Part shown: piece by piece, positions 1-10,344 of the stretch | Layout of the letters: each line of letters begins with the position of its first letter | How positions within the stretch are numbered: position 1 is the first letter of the stretch | Origin: Pseudomonadota bacterium | GTDB lineage: Bacteria; Pseudomonadota; Alphaproteobacteria; Acetobacterales; Acetobacteraceae | NCBI GenBank assembly: GCA_021808315.1 | Contig: JAKBBY010000002.1 | Coordinates: 1 to 64,000 of the forward strand | DNA length: 64,000 bases | Direction: 5' to 3' | Program-made: the position numbers and the translations under genes | Notes under the pieces: generated by a model | Seen by the model: the letters and a program-made list of their open reading frames with translations, nothing else | Told to the model about the DNA's origin: nothing | The model's database searches: none

Positions 1-25
1 GCGGTGCGGTGGTCAATCGAGGGGG

Positions 26-1444
26 ATGCACGCTGGATTATGCCGACCAATCAAACCCTTGGCGGCGCTGCTGATGTTGATGCCCGTGCTGATGCCCGTG
101 CTGATGCCCGTGCTGATGCTGGCGGGGCTGAGCGGCTGTGCGCGGATGCAGGCGCGCGCGCTTGACCCGGCGCAATCGGCGGCGGCGCTGCGGGCAAAAA
201 ATTTCAGCGATCCGCGCTTGCAGCGTTTTTTAAGCGCGATGGGCGCACGCCCACCCGATCCGAACGGGCCTTACGGGGTGCGGGCTTTGGTGCTGACCGC
301 GCTTTATGAGCGGCCAGATTTGGCGCTGGCCCAAGGGCGGGTGGCGTTGGCGCGAGCACAGCTCACCACGGCGCGGACGCTGCCCAATCCGGTTTTGTCG
401 CTGACGCCGAGCTATAATGCGACAGACGGACTGCCTTCGCCGCTGAAAATTGGCCCGATTATCGATTTCGTGATCGGCAGTTTCGGGGCGCGGCAAGCGA
501 CGATTGGCGCTGCAGCGGCGCGCTATCAGGCGGCGCGGCAATTGATCGAGCAGGCGATGTGGCGCGAGCGCGCCAGGGTGCGCGATGCGCTGATGGCGGA
601 ACAGCAGGCGCGTCAACGCGTGGCATTGGCAGCGCGCGCACGGATTTTGGCGGCGGCGCGCGCATCCGTGCTCGCGAGCCGCTATCAGCATGGCATGGTG
701 GCGGCACAAGCTCTGATGCAGGCCCAATTAGACCAAGCCCAGGCGCGGTTGCGCTTGGTGCAGGCGCAGCGGTTGGCCGCGTTGGCGCAATCGGGATTGG
801 CCGCCGCGCTCGGCGTATCGCCGCAAAATATTGCGCACATCCAACTGGATCGGGGCGCGATCCGGCCCGTGCCGAGCGGGCCAGCGCTGCAGGCGGCGGT
901 CATGCGGGCGATGCAGGATCGCCCCTCGATTATGGCCGCGCTGGAGCGCTATCGGGCCGCGCAGGATCAGCTTCGTGCGGCGATTGATGGGCAGTTTCAA
1001 GGGGTAACGCTGGGACCGGGCTTTCATTATGATCAGGGCCAGAACAAATATTTACTCAATTTTTCGTTACCATTGCCGATTTTCAACCAGAATCAGGGGC
1101 CGATTGCGCAGGCGCGTGCGCGACGGCGGATTGCGGCGGCGCAATTCGTCGCGGCGCAGGAGCGGGTTTTGGCGCAAATCCGACGTGCGAGAGCAGATTG
1201 GGCGGGGAGCCATCGCAGCGTGGCGGCGGCCGCATCGGTGATGGCGGATGCGGTGCGAAACAGGCAGAATGCACAAATGGCGTTCGATCACGGCGCGATT
1301 GGGAAACTGCGCTTGATTGCTGCGCGGCAAACATTGCTGATCGCACAAGGCGAGCTGATGCAGGCGCGGGCGGCGCGGTGGCGGGCGGCGGGCCGGCTCG
1401 AAGACGCGCTGCATGTGATTTTATGGCAGGGACGGAGCGGATGA
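26..1444 (+). CDS. TolC-family outer membrane efflux protein
   Basis: 472-aa ORF with signal/lipobox-like N-terminus (LAGLSGCARM) and TolC/CusC-like coiled-coil repeats; first gene of an RND efflux operon. Confidence 0.85.
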   Translation: MHAGLCRPIKPLAALLMLMPVLMPVLMPVLMLAGLSGCARMQARALDPAQSAAALRAKNFSDPRLQRFLSAMGARPPDPNGPYGVRALVLTALYERPDLALAQGRVALARAQLTTARTLPNPVLSLTPSYNATDGLPSPLKIGPIIDFVIGSFGARQATIGAAAARYQAARQLIEQAMWRERARVRDALMAEQQARQRVALAARARILAAARASVLASRYQHGMVAAQALMQAQLDQAQARLRLVQAQRLAALAQSGLAAALGVSPQNIAHIQLDRGAIRPVPSGPALQAAVMRAMQDRPSIMAALERYRAAQDQLRAAIDGQFQGVTLGPGFHYDQGQNKYLLNFSLPLPIFNQNQGPIAQARARRRIAAAQFVAAQERVLAQIRRARADWAGSHRSVAAAASVMADAVRNRQNAQMAFDHGAIGKLRLIAARQTLLIAQGELMQARAARWRAAGRLEDALHVILWQGRSG

Positions 1445-2361
1445 GCAAAGCAAATGCAGCGATGATGGCGGTGATTTTGGCGTTCGGATGGCTGCCGAAT
1501 GCAGCGTTCGCGCAGTCATCAACCCCCGTCCTCACGCTCTCGGCGACGCAGCGCCATGATGCTGGCGTGAAAATTCGCGCTTTGCCGCTGGTGCGCACCG
1601 CACCGACGCAGCCAATGACCGCGATTGTGCGCAATGCCGCACCGATTTTGGTGTTGCGCGCTTCCTGGGTGCAGCAACAAGCGCGAGCCGGGCTGGCGCG
1701 AGACGAGGCAAGCCGCGCCGAGGCGCTGTATCGGGCCGGGCATAATATTTCCCAAGCGCAATTGCAGCGGGCCGAGGCGGCGCGCGCCGTTGCGGTGGCC
1801 CGGCTCGATGCGCTGCGCGCGCGGGCGATAGGGCTTTATGGCAAGGCCTTAGGGGCGGCGATTATGAGCGATCAGGCACGGGGCGCACCCGCACTCACCG
1901 CGCTGGTGCAGGGGGCACCGCTGATTGAGCTGGTATTTGCCACACCGCACGCAGCCCATGGCGTGGCGGCGGGTTGGACCCGGATTGGGCAAGCCGGGGT
2001 GTTGCCCGCCGGGCTGACCGGCGTGCCGGTTTATTTTTATGGAACGCCGCATCAGGCGCTGCCGGCGGGCGCGGCCTTGCGGCTCGCGGTGCGCACCGGA
2101 CCGGCGCAAATGGGCTATCAAGTGCCGGCCAGCGCGCTGATTTATCGGCACGGGCAGGTGTTGATTTTTGTGCAGCAGGCGCGGGCTGGCACATTCCAGC
2201 CCGTGTCATTGCAAGCGGGGCGCGCGGCGGCGATCAGCCGACAGGATGGCCGCTTGCGCAGCCTGTTCGTGCCGCAAGCCGCTTTGCCCGCGCAGCCGCT
2301 GGTGGTGGTTGCGGGGGCTGGCTTGTTACGCTCTATGATGGTGACGCAGGCGGGCCGATGA
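1441..2361 (+). CDS. RND efflux periplasmic adaptor-like protein (reduced)
   Basis: ORF track gives 1198..2361, but the ATG at 1441 overlaps the TolC stop and starts a signal peptide (MSKANAAMMAVILAFGWLPNAAFAQ); position between TolC and RND permease. Confidence 0.7.
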   Translation: MSKANAAMMAVILAFGWLPNAAFAQSSTPVLTLSATQRHDAGVKIRALPLVRTAPTQPMTAIVRNAAPILVLRASWVQQQARAGLARDEASRAEALYRAGHNISQAQLQRAEAARAVAVARLDALRARAIGLYGKALGAAIMSDQARGAPALTALVQGAPLIELVFATPHAAHGVAAGWTRIGQAGVLPAGLTGVPVYFYGTPHQALPAGAALRLAVRTGPAQMGYQVPASALIYRHGQVLIFVQQARAGTFQPVSLQAGRAAAISRQDGRLRSLFVPQAALPAQPLVVVAGAGLLRSMMVTQAGR

Positions 2362-2380
2362 GAGCGGCGAACGGTTCGTT

Positions 2381-5300
2381 ATGCTAACCGCGCTGATCCG
2401 CACGGCGCTGCAATTTCGGCTGCTGGCGGTGCTGGTGATTGCCGGGCTGTGTTTGCTCGAACTCGCGCGCTTGCCGGGGGCCCATTATGGTGTGTTTCCG
2501 GAATTTGCTCCGCCGACGATCAAGATTGCCACCGAAGCACCGGGCTTTGGGCCGCGCGGGGTTGAGCGGGCGATTACCACGCCGATTGAGCAGGGATTAT
2601 TTGGCTTGCGCGGCGTGACCGCGATGCGCTCACAATCGCAAGCCGGGATTTCGACGGTGCAATTGGTTTTTGCTGGCGATACCCAAGCTGCGGCGGACAA
2701 GACCCGCGTGGCGACGCGACTGGCCGGGATTGAGGCGGGGTTGCCACATGGCGTGGTGCCGGTGATCGCGCCGTTGCAATCAGCGACCGGCACGGCGGTT
2801 GAAATTGGGCTGACCGCGCCGCACCGCTCGCTGATCACGCTCACCGCCTTGGCCGATACGCTGGTGCGCCCGGCGTTGCGGGCGGTGCCGGGGGTTGCGA
2901 ATGTGGTGATTTTCGGGGCGCGACCGCCTGATTTGGCGGTGATGGTGCGGCCCTCGGCGTTAGTGCGATCAGGCTATGGGTTCAACCAGATTGCGCGGGC
3001 GGCGGGGCGGGCGAGCACGCTGCTGGGCGGCGGGTTTATCGATACTGGCAATCAGCGGATTGATTTGGCCATACAGGGCCAAGCCCGCGATGCGGCGGCG
3101 CTGCGCGCCAGTTTGGTGGGCGTTGCCGATGGGTTGCCGGTGACGTTGGGGGATGTGGCGCGGGTGCAGGCAAGCACACCGCCCCGCTTTGGCGCGGCAT
3201 TGATCGAGGGTCAGCCTGGATTATTGTTGATTGTATCATCCTTGCGCGGCGCGAATACGTTGGCGGTGGCCTCTGGCGTGCGGGCGGCGCTCGCCCGGAT
3301 TACACCGGCGCTGCATCGTGAAGACGTCGTGGTGCTGCCCGACGCGCTCGATCCGGCAGGCTTTATTCACGAAGCGCTGGCGGATTTGGGACGGGTGCTG
3401 TTGGTGGGGGCGGGGCTAATTTTAATTGTGCTGATGCTCGCTTTGCGCAACTGGCGCGTGGCATTGATTTCGTTCGTCTCGATCCCGGTGGCACTACTTG
3501 CGGCGATGGCGAGCTTGCAGGCCCTTGGCATGAGCTTGAACACCATGGCCCTCGCTGGCTTGGCAATTGCGCTCGGCGAGGTGGTTGATGATGCGATTGT
3601 TGATGTTGAAAATATTGCTCGGCGCTTGCGCGAAAGTTTGGCGTTAGAAAACCCTGTTGCGCCGTTACTAGTGATTTTGCGCGCCTCCTTGGAGGTGCGC
3701 AGCGCCATTATTTATGCCACGTTCGCGGTGGCGGTGATGTTTACGCCGGTATTGCTGTTGGGCGGCTTGGCCGGGCGGCTCTTTGCGCCGCTGGGCATCG
3801 CCTATATCGCGGCGATTTTATCATCGCTGGTGGTGGCACTCACCCTAACCCCTGCCCTTTCCGGGCTGTTACTGGCCCGGCGACCGACCCTGACGGCGCA
3901 CCGGGCCGGAGACATTCTACGCACGGCGTATCAAACCGGGGCGGCGCGATTTGATCGTCATGGAAGGGCGTTTGGTCTGGTTTTGGTGGTGATAGTGCTG
4001 GTGGCGGGGGCGAGCGTGCCGTTGTTGCGCCCGCAATTTTTACCGCAATTTCGCGAACAGGATGTTATTGCGCATTTTCTGAGCACGCCGGGAACCTCGT
4101 TGCACACCACATTGCAAATTGGGGCGCGGGCGATTGCGCGGGTAAAACGCTTGCCGCAGGTGGGGGTGGTGGTGCTGCATGCCGGGCGCGCCCGGCTGGG
4201 CAATGGCCATCCTGGCGTCAATAAAGCAGAAATTGACATCACCCTCAGCCATGCGGGCAACCAGCATCCGGTGGCCTCCGCGCATAAAATATTGGCTGCG
4301 TTGGCAACGGTGCCGGGATTGCGCTGGTGGGCCAACACGTTTCTGACCGAGCGCATTAACGAGACGTTATCGGGCTTTACCGCACCGCTGACGATTTCGG
4401 TATTCGGGCCGCATTTGGCGGGTATTTCGGCGGATGCGGGGCATATTGCCGGACTGGCAAGGCGCATCCAAGGGGTGATTACCGCCTCGCTCGCGGCACC
4501 GCCCAATCAGCCGGTGATCCGCATTACCCCGCATCGGCGCGCGATGGTGGCGGCGGGATTGACCGATCATGCGGTGGTCGCCGCGATCCATGCTGCCTAT
4601 GCCGGGCAGATTGTTGGGCGGGTTTATCGGGGCCTCTTGGTCGAGCCGATTATCGTGACGCTTCCGTCAACGCTGCGCCATGATCCGCTGGCCCTTGCGG
4701 CGTTGCCGATTGCAGGGAGAAATGGGCGGATCACCCGGTTGGGGGCGATTGCCGCCATCACGCAAATCAACGCCCCTTCGGTGATTTTGCATGATGGCGG
4801 GCGGCGCGTGCAGGTGGTGACGGTGCATACCAAACCCGGTCAAAGTGGCGCCGTGTTAGCCCGTTTGCGCACTGCCATTGCCAAGCTGCATTTGGAGGCG
4901 GGTGATTATTACGTGACCTATGGCGGCAGTGCGATTGCTGGCGGCCGGGCGCAGCGCAGCTTGGCGCTGCATGCGCTCATGGCCTTGGCCTGGGTGATGA
5001 TTTTGCTCGGCCTCGCCTTGCGCGATGCACGCGCGGTTGCGTTGCTCTGTTTGGGGCTGCCGGTTGCGTTAGCGGGCGGCATTGCGGCGGCGTGGATTGG
5101 ATTGGGTGGCAGGCTTGATTTGGGCGCGATGGTTGGTTTGGCGACGTTGTTTGGACTAACGTTGCGCAATGGGTTGCTGCTCCTGATTCATGCCAAGCGC
5201 TTGGTGCAACATGGCGCTATTTGGAATGAAGCGACCGCGCGGCGCGCCGCATTGGACCGGCTGCCCGCCATTTTACTCACCGCCAGCGTGACGGCCCTGG

Positions 5301-5470
5301 CGCTTCTGCCCTTGGCCCTCGCCGCCGGATCGCCGGGCGATGAAATCGAAGGGCCGATGGCAATTGTCATTTTGGGCGGGTTGATCCCGGCGACATTGGT
5401 GAATTTGTTCGCCCTCCCCCACGCGGCAGCGCGCTGGCTGCGGTTCACGCCAACGACCGACGCGTTGTAA
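2381..5470 (+). CDS. Efflux RND transporter permease (CusA/CzcA-like)
   Basis: 1029 aa, 12-TM RND pattern, motif ALGEVVDDAIVDVENIARRLRE in TM4. Confidence 0.9.
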   Translation: MLTALIRTALQFRLLAVLVIAGLCLLELARLPGAHYGVFPEFAPPTIKIATEAPGFGPRGVERAITTPIEQGLFGLRGVTAMRSQSQAGISTVQLVFAGDTQAAADKTRVATRLAGIEAGLPHGVVPVIAPLQSATGTAVEIGLTAPHRSLITLTALADTLVRPALRAVPGVANVVIFGARPPDLAVMVRPSALVRSGYGFNQIARAAGRASTLLGGGFIDTGNQRIDLAIQGQARDAAALRASLVGVADGLPVTLGDVARVQASTPPRFGAALIEGQPGLLLIVSSLRGANTLAVASGVRAALARITPALHREDVVVLPDALDPAGFIHEALADLGRVLLVGAGLILIVLMLALRNWRVALISFVSIPVALLAAMASLQALGMSLNTMALAGLAIALGEVVDDAIVDVENIARRLRESLALENPVAPLLVILRASLEVRSAIIYATFAVAVMFTPVLLLGGLAGRLFAPLGIAYIAAILSSLVVALTLTPALSGLLLARRPTLTAHRAGDILRTAYQTGAARFDRHGRAFGLVLVVIVLVAGASVPLLRPQFLPQFREQDVIAHFLSTPGTSLHTTLQIGARAIARVKRLPQVGVVVLHAGRARLGNGHPGVNKAEIDITLSHAGNQHPVASAHKILAALATVPGLRWWANTFLTERINETLSGFTAPLTISVFGPHLAGISADAGHIAGLARRIQGVITASLAAPPNQPVIRITPHRRAMVAAGLTDHAVVAAIHAAYAGQIVGRVYRGLLVEPIIVTLPSTLRHDPLALAALPIAGRNGRITRLGAIAAITQINAPSVILHDGGRRVQVVTVHTKPGQSGAVLARLRTAIAKLHLEAGDYYVTYGGSAIAGGRAQRSLALHALMALAWVMILLGLALRDARAVALLCLGLPVALAGGIAAAWIGLGGRLDLGAMVGLATLFGLTLRNGLLLLIHAKRLVQHGAIWNEATARRAALDRLPAILLTASVTALALLPLALAAGSPGDEIEGPMAIVILGGLIPATLVNLFALPHAAARWLRFTPTTDAL

Positions 5471-5477
5471 CGGCGCG

Positions 5478-7133
5478 CTATTCCGCGAGGCGAACCGGGG
5501 CGAGTTCGGCCCAGCGTTCAATCGGGTCGGGGTTGGCGGGATGGCTTGTGCCGCCCAGATGACGGAGCACGCCGCTGACAGCGTTCAGGGCCGTGGTCAC
5601 GGCACCTTCGGCCCAGCCTGCGGTCCAGGAAATATCATCGCCGGCCAGAAAAACGCCGCGCTGATGGGCGGGTAAATCCTGCTGCACAAAATGGCTGAAT
5701 AAGCGGCGTTGATAGCGATAATGACCGGGGAGGTTGGCTTTGAACGCGCCCATGAAATTCGGGTCCGACTCCCACGAGACAGTGATCGGCGCACCGATAA
5801 TATGCTTGGCGATATCAAGATCGGGGTAGATTTGACGCAGGCTATGCAGCATCAGGCGCACCCGCTCATCGAGCGGTAAGGCAAGCCATTTTAACGCATC
5901 GTCATTCCAGGTATATGATAGGCAAATGACACCGGGTTGATCCCCACCGTTATCGATCAAATAGGTGCCTCGGGTGAGACGATCCGTGAGTGTCATGCTC
6001 ATCCGGTCATGGCCGGTTTCGGGGTGGCGATCGCGCCAGAACGGGCGATCCACCATCACAAATGTTTTCGAGGATTGCATGTAATGGGTGCGTTCCATCG
6101 CCATCCACAGATCGTGATGGAACAGGCTCTCGGCACAATCGATGCGCGCCGAGAGCAGCCAGACCTGACAGGTGACGATGGCGGCAGCGAAGATGCGTTG
6201 GTTACCGTATCGATCGGTGATCGCGATTTTACCCCCATTGGCCGGGGCGATGCGGGCGACGGCGGGATGCGGGACATTACGATGCAGGCTCGCGAGCGAG
6301 GTGCCGGGGGCGAAATGCGCCATGCGCTCTGGGCTGCGCGCCCAAAGTCGGCGCGGTAATTGTTCAACCCCGCCGATTACCAAGCGATGCTCGTCATCAG
6401 CGCCGGTCGCAACCACGCGGAGAATTTCCAGGATGGAGTTGGGAAAATCGGTATCCCAGCCGCCCGTGCCAAAGCCGACTTGGCCGAACACTTCGCGCGC
6501 GCGAAAGCCTAAATTACGAAAGGCGCTGGATTTCGCAATGAAGCCGGAAAAACTCTCCTCATCCAGCGTTTCGACCAGATGGCGCCAGATCCGCTGGATC
6601 GAGGGCACATCGCGGGTGCGAATTGCGTGGGTGAGAGCTGGAAAATCGGCCCCCTCGGCCAAAGCTTCGCTCCAAGCCCGTTCAACGTCGGCAAAGAGCG
6701 GCGGCAAATCCTCCTTGCGCCGGGCGATATGTTTTTGGCCGGCGAGTTCAATGACGGTGGAGGGGGTGTCTGGCGCTAACGGGTTGGGAAATCCAGTGGT
6801 GCGCAGCCCGACCAGATCGAGATAATGAAACAGCGCGCGCGAGGAAGGCGGGAAGCGCATCGCACCCAGCTCGGCAAAGGCCCCTGCCCCATCCTTGAAC
6901 GGCTCGGAGCGAAGCCGTCCGCCGATCCGATCACTTTCATAAATCACCGGTTTAAGGCCAAGTTTCATCAATTCATAGGCCGCGACAATGCCCGCGATGC
7001 CCGCGCCGATCACCGCGATTTCGGTGCCCTGCGCAGCGGCGGGCACATGGCCGAGACCGGCAGGATGGCGCAGAAAATCATCATAGGCGAAGGGAAAATC
7101 CGGCCCGAACATCGTTATGGGATGATCGTTCAT
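5478..7133 (-). CDS. Flavin monoamine oxidase family protein (tryptophan/lysine 2-monooxygenase-like)
   Basis: FAD-binding AVIGAGIAGIVAAYELMKLGLKPVIYESDRIGGR; C-terminal GDDISWTAGWAEGAVTTALNAV typical of amino-acid 2-monooxygenases. Confidence 0.8.
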   Translation of the reverse strand: MNDHPITMFGPDFPFAYDDFLRHPAGLGHVPAAAQGTEIAVIGAGIAGIVAAYELMKLGLKPVIYESDRIGGRLRSEPFKDGAGAFAELGAMRFPPSSRALFHYLDLVGLRTTGFPNPLAPDTPSTVIELAGQKHIARRKEDLPPLFADVERAWSEALAEGADFPALTHAIRTRDVPSIQRIWRHLVETLDEESFSGFIAKSSAFRNLGFRAREVFGQVGFGTGGWDTDFPNSILEILRVVATGADDEHRLVIGGVEQLPRRLWARSPERMAHFAPGTSLASLHRNVPHPAVARIAPANGGKIAITDRYGNQRIFAAAIVTCQVWLLSARIDCAESLFHHDLWMAMERTHYMQSSKTFVMVDRPFWRDRHPETGHDRMSMTLTDRLTRGTYLIDNGGDQPGVICLSYTWNDDALKWLALPLDERVRLMLHSLRQIYPDLDIAKHIIGAPITVSWESDPNFMGAFKANLPGHYRYQRRLFSHFVQQDLPAHQRGVFLAGDDISWTAGWAEGAVTTALNAVSGVLRHLGGTSHPANPDPIERWAELAPVRLAE

Positions 7134-7963
7134 CGCGGATTACTCCTGGCTTGCACAAGAGGGGCTTGCGCGAGAGGGTGGTATAAAGTGGGTCGCCGAT
7201 CGGCGAGCATGGGATCGCGCGCGCGGATTTCGGCTTGGCGGACAGGGTCGAGCGGGGCGATAATCTGGCCAAAATCGGCGTTCGCTTGGGCCAAGACTGA
7301 ACCATCGGGGGCGATGATCGACGACAGGCCGACATAGTCAAGGGTCTGTTCGGAACCGCAGCGGTTGGCATAAGCGAGATAGACTTGGTTTTCATAAGCC
7401 CTGGCGCGCACGACATGATTGGCGACGACATCATACGGTGTCATCAAAGCGGTGGGGACCAATAACAAATCCGCCCCCGCCAGCCCCATCAGCCGCGCGG
7501 ATTCGGGAAACTCGATATCATAGCAAATGGCAAGACCCACGCGCCAACCTTGCCACACAACCACATCGAAACGATCACCGCTGCACGAAAACATCGCGCG
7601 GTCCAGCGCGCCAAACAAATGCACTTTCCGGTGATTGAGCAGCAATTGGCCGGAGGCATCGATCAGGGCCGCGCTATTTGCGATGCGATCATCCACCCGT
7701 TCAGGATAACCCACACATAACGCGATGTTATGGCGGATCGCGACGCTGCGCAATTGGTCAAATAACGGATCGTGCAGGGTGATGGCGAGGTCAGCGCAGC
7801 GTTCGGCGCCCAGATTATAGCCGGTGAGAAACATCTCCGGCAGCACCAGCAAATCAGCCCCGTTGGTCCGGGCCCTGCGGGCCTCGTCATCGAGCTGATC
7901 CAAAGCCGCAAGCGGTGCGGCGAAGCAGCCTTGGGTTTGGGCAATCGCGATGCGTTGACTCAT
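7130..7963 (-). CDS. Carbon-nitrogen hydrolase (nitrilase superfamily amidase)
   Basis: Start set at MSQRIAIAQTQG; nitrilase motifs LVLPEMFLTGYN, NHRKVHLFG, VGLAICYDIEFPE (Glu-Lys-Cys triad); 4-nt overlap with the downstream monooxygenase. Confidence 0.88.
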   Translation of the reverse strand: MSQRIAIAQTQGCFAAPLAALDQLDDEARRARTNGADLLVLPEMFLTGYNLGAERCADLAITLHDPLFDQLRSVAIRHNIALCVGYPERVDDRIANSAALIDASGQLLLNHRKVHLFGALDRAMFSCSGDRFDVVVWQGWRVGLAICYDIEFPESARLMGLAGADLLLVPTALMTPYDVVANHVVRARAYENQVYLAYANRCGSEQTLDYVGLSSIIAPDGSVLAQANADFGQIIAPLDPVRQAEIRARDPMLADRRPTLYHPLAQAPLVQARSNPR

Positions 7964-7974
7964 GGCGCGGACGC

Positions 7975-8814
7975 TCAAATTTTCGCCCGGCTGGGCAGAT
8001 TTTTGAAGTGCGGGCGCGTTTTGCTCGCACGCGCGCTGATGGCGGCGGTGATGTCGTCGGTGTTCCAAATCGCGGCCTGCATCCAGCCTGCGCGTTCCAG
8101 CGAGTCGGCCACTGAATGATCGCGTGCGTAGAGCAGCGAATTTTTGCTGCCCGCGATGGCGAGCGGTGCGCGGGCAGCGATGGCTTGGGCAGCTTCTTGT
8201 GCGAGATTCAGGGTGCCCGCAGCATCGGCGGCGGTGGCATTGATAAAGCCCAGCGCCTCGGCGCGCAGGGCTGGCAGCGCGTAGCCGGTATAGGCCATTT
8301 GTTTCACAATCGCATCGGGCAATAATGTCGGCAAGCGTTGCAGCGCACCAAGATCAGCCATCATGGCGATATCGATTTCAGCAATTTTGACGTACGAATC
8401 GGTGGTCGCGAAACGCAAATCACAAGCGGCGACCAGTTCGAGGCCGGCACCCACGCATGCGCCTTGGATGGCGGCGATCACCGGGAAGCGCAGCTGTTCT
8501 AAGCGGGCCAACGCGTCTTGCATCAGCCGGGCCGTTTCATAGAAATGGGCGCGGCCAGCGGCGTGATCCGGTTTCATCGATGATCCGTCGGTGAACACCG
8601 ATAAATCCATCCCGGCGCAAAAATGACGCCCCTCACCAGCGATGATCAAAGCACGGGTGGCGCCGGTGGCGTCAAGCTGCTCCAGGGCGGTTGGAAAATC
8701 CCGCCAGAAATCGAGGGTGAGGGCGTTGGCGTGCTGCGGACGGGTTAACGTGAGGGTGGCGATACCATCCTCGGCCATGATCCGAAAATCATCCATGCGC
8801 GTCTCCCGATCCAT
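7975..8814 (-). CDS. Enoyl-CoA hydratase/isomerase family protein
   Basis: Crotonase fold motifs GRHFCAGMDLSVF and AIQGACVGAGLELVAACDLRFA. Confidence 0.88.
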   Translation of the reverse strand: MDRETRMDDFRIMAEDGIATLTLTRPQHANALTLDFWRDFPTALEQLDATGATRALIIAGEGRHFCAGMDLSVFTDGSSMKPDHAAGRAHFYETARLMQDALARLEQLRFPVIAAIQGACVGAGLELVAACDLRFATTDSYVKIAEIDIAMMADLGALQRLPTLLPDAIVKQMAYTGYALPALRAEALGFINATAADAAGTLNLAQEAAQAIAARAPLAIAGSKNSLLYARDHSVADSLERAGWMQAAIWNTDDITAAISARASKTRPHFKNLPSRAKI

Positions 8815-8934
8815 CTGATCGGGCGATCATCGCGACGGATGGCAGGCGCGTCAATGGGCGGTGCTGGAGGCGTTGATCCCGCCACGGGTGAGGTCATGAC
8901 GACCCCACCCTGCCTTGTTTGGGCAAGGCGCGAT

Positions 8935-10155
8935 TTAGAACAGAACGCCCGCTTCGATCAGGGCGGTTGCTTGATTGCGGCTGGTGCCATTGGCGCCATA
9001 CCCCGCCGAGCCGGGCACGCCGAGCGTGGTCAGATGCAGCAAGCCGACATCGCCGCGCACGAACAGATCATTCTTCTGCCATGTCGGCGCAATCGAGATG
9101 CCAAAGCCCTTGGCCCCGGCATTGACGAACCAATTATCCGGCCCGTTGCTGCTGAAATATTCAACCCAACCGGCCAGCGCATAGGGCGATTTGCCGAATT
9201 GGTAGTTGCCGAACACCGCCGCGCCGAAATTGCTGGAGAATTTGGTCAGACCCAGCGAGGTGTCCGGCTTGGCATACACATATTGCACTTCCGGCACGAG
9301 ATTGAGATTGCCGGTGGTGTAGCTGTAAAAACCGCCAATCATCGTTGAATTGACGTAATAAGCGCCATAATTGCCGACGAAGCTTTGATTATACGGCGTG
9401 GTGGCCGACCCATAGATATGCGCATCCAGCCCGGTTTTGCCGAAATTGGTGGCACCGAACAGGTTGAGCACATTATTGCTGTTGAGCGTATAGGTGACCA
9501 AGGCCTGGCCGAAATTCCACACGCCGGTATCAAAACCATCGCCGAATTCAACGGTGGCACTCACCGGCCCCGCCGTGTAGGTGGCTTCCACGCCACGGCT
9601 TTGCGAGTTTTCCACCGCGAAAATATCGGTGGTCAGCACGTTGGTGTTGTTCCAGTCGATGCCCGACTCATAGCCTTCCTGCGAGCCAAGCTGGCCGACC
9701 GAGACGGTGAAATTGCTGGTCGGTGCCAAGGTGACATAACCCGCGTAGAGCGGGCCGGTGGAGAAGGTTTGCACCGAGGTTTGCGAGGGCTTGCCACCGA
9801 GCGCGATTGAGGTGGTGGAGCCGACTTCAATGGTGAATTGCACAAGGCCAGTCGCTTTTTGCAGCTGGATCAGCCCGTTCATCAATTCGGCGCCATTGGT
9901 TTTATCGGTGCCGAGCAGCCCGTAATTGGTGGAATTGCCCGCGCCGGACAGCACATAACCATAGCCATCCAAGCCACCGGATAGTTCGAGCGGGCCGAGC
10001 GGACCGCCATCGATCTTGATATTCGCCGGACCATTGAACGCCATCGCGACCGGGGGAAGAGCCTGCGCGGCCAGCAAAGCAACGCCCGAGCCCATGACGG
10101 CGCGAAGCCATTGGCGGCCTGGTTTTTTGCCAGAATTAGGGTTTAAGAACGACAT
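8935..10155 (-). CDS. Outer membrane beta-barrel porin-like protein
   Basis: Signal peptide, repeated amphipathic beta strands, C-terminal LIEAGVLF ending in aromatic residue. Confidence 0.75.
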   Translation of the reverse strand: MSFLNPNSGKKPGRQWLRAVMGSGVALLAAQALPPVAMAFNGPANIKIDGGPLGPLELSGGLDGYGYVLSGAGNSTNYGLLGTDKTNGAELMNGLIQLQKATGLVQFTIEVGSTTSIALGGKPSQTSVQTFSTGPLYAGYVTLAPTSNFTVSVGQLGSQEGYESGIDWNNTNVLTTDIFAVENSQSRGVEATYTAGPVSATVEFGDGFDTGVWNFGQALVTYTLNSNNVLNLFGATNFGKTGLDAHIYGSATTPYNQSFVGNYGAYYVNSTMIGGFYSYTTGNLNLVPEVQYVYAKPDTSLGLTKFSSNFGAAVFGNYQFGKSPYALAGWVEYFSSNGPDNWFVNAGAKGFGISIAPTWQKNDLFVRGDVGLLHLTTLGVPGSAGYGANGTSRNQATALIEAGVLF

Positions 10156-10344
10156 ACTGCCTCCGTTATGTTCATTGCGTACACCACAAGTCTAAATTTT
10201 AGGCACTTGCGCCCATCCATGTCATCAGCTTCACGAATATGTCACGGACAACGTGATCGTATCAGCAAACGGCATGCCAGCTTACCAACAATGCCGGTTG
10301 AGCGCGCAAAATCGCGCTAAAGTTTCGCCGATGTGTCATTTAGG

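Noticed and set aside
1198-1440. N-terminal extension of the adaptor ORF
   Set aside because: Overlaps the TolC-like gene out of frame; ATG 1441 precedes a signal peptide.
8912-8929. GCCTTG-tttggg-CAAGGC downstream of the porin
   Set aside because: Only a 6-bp stem and no T-tract on the minus strand; too weak to call as a terminator.
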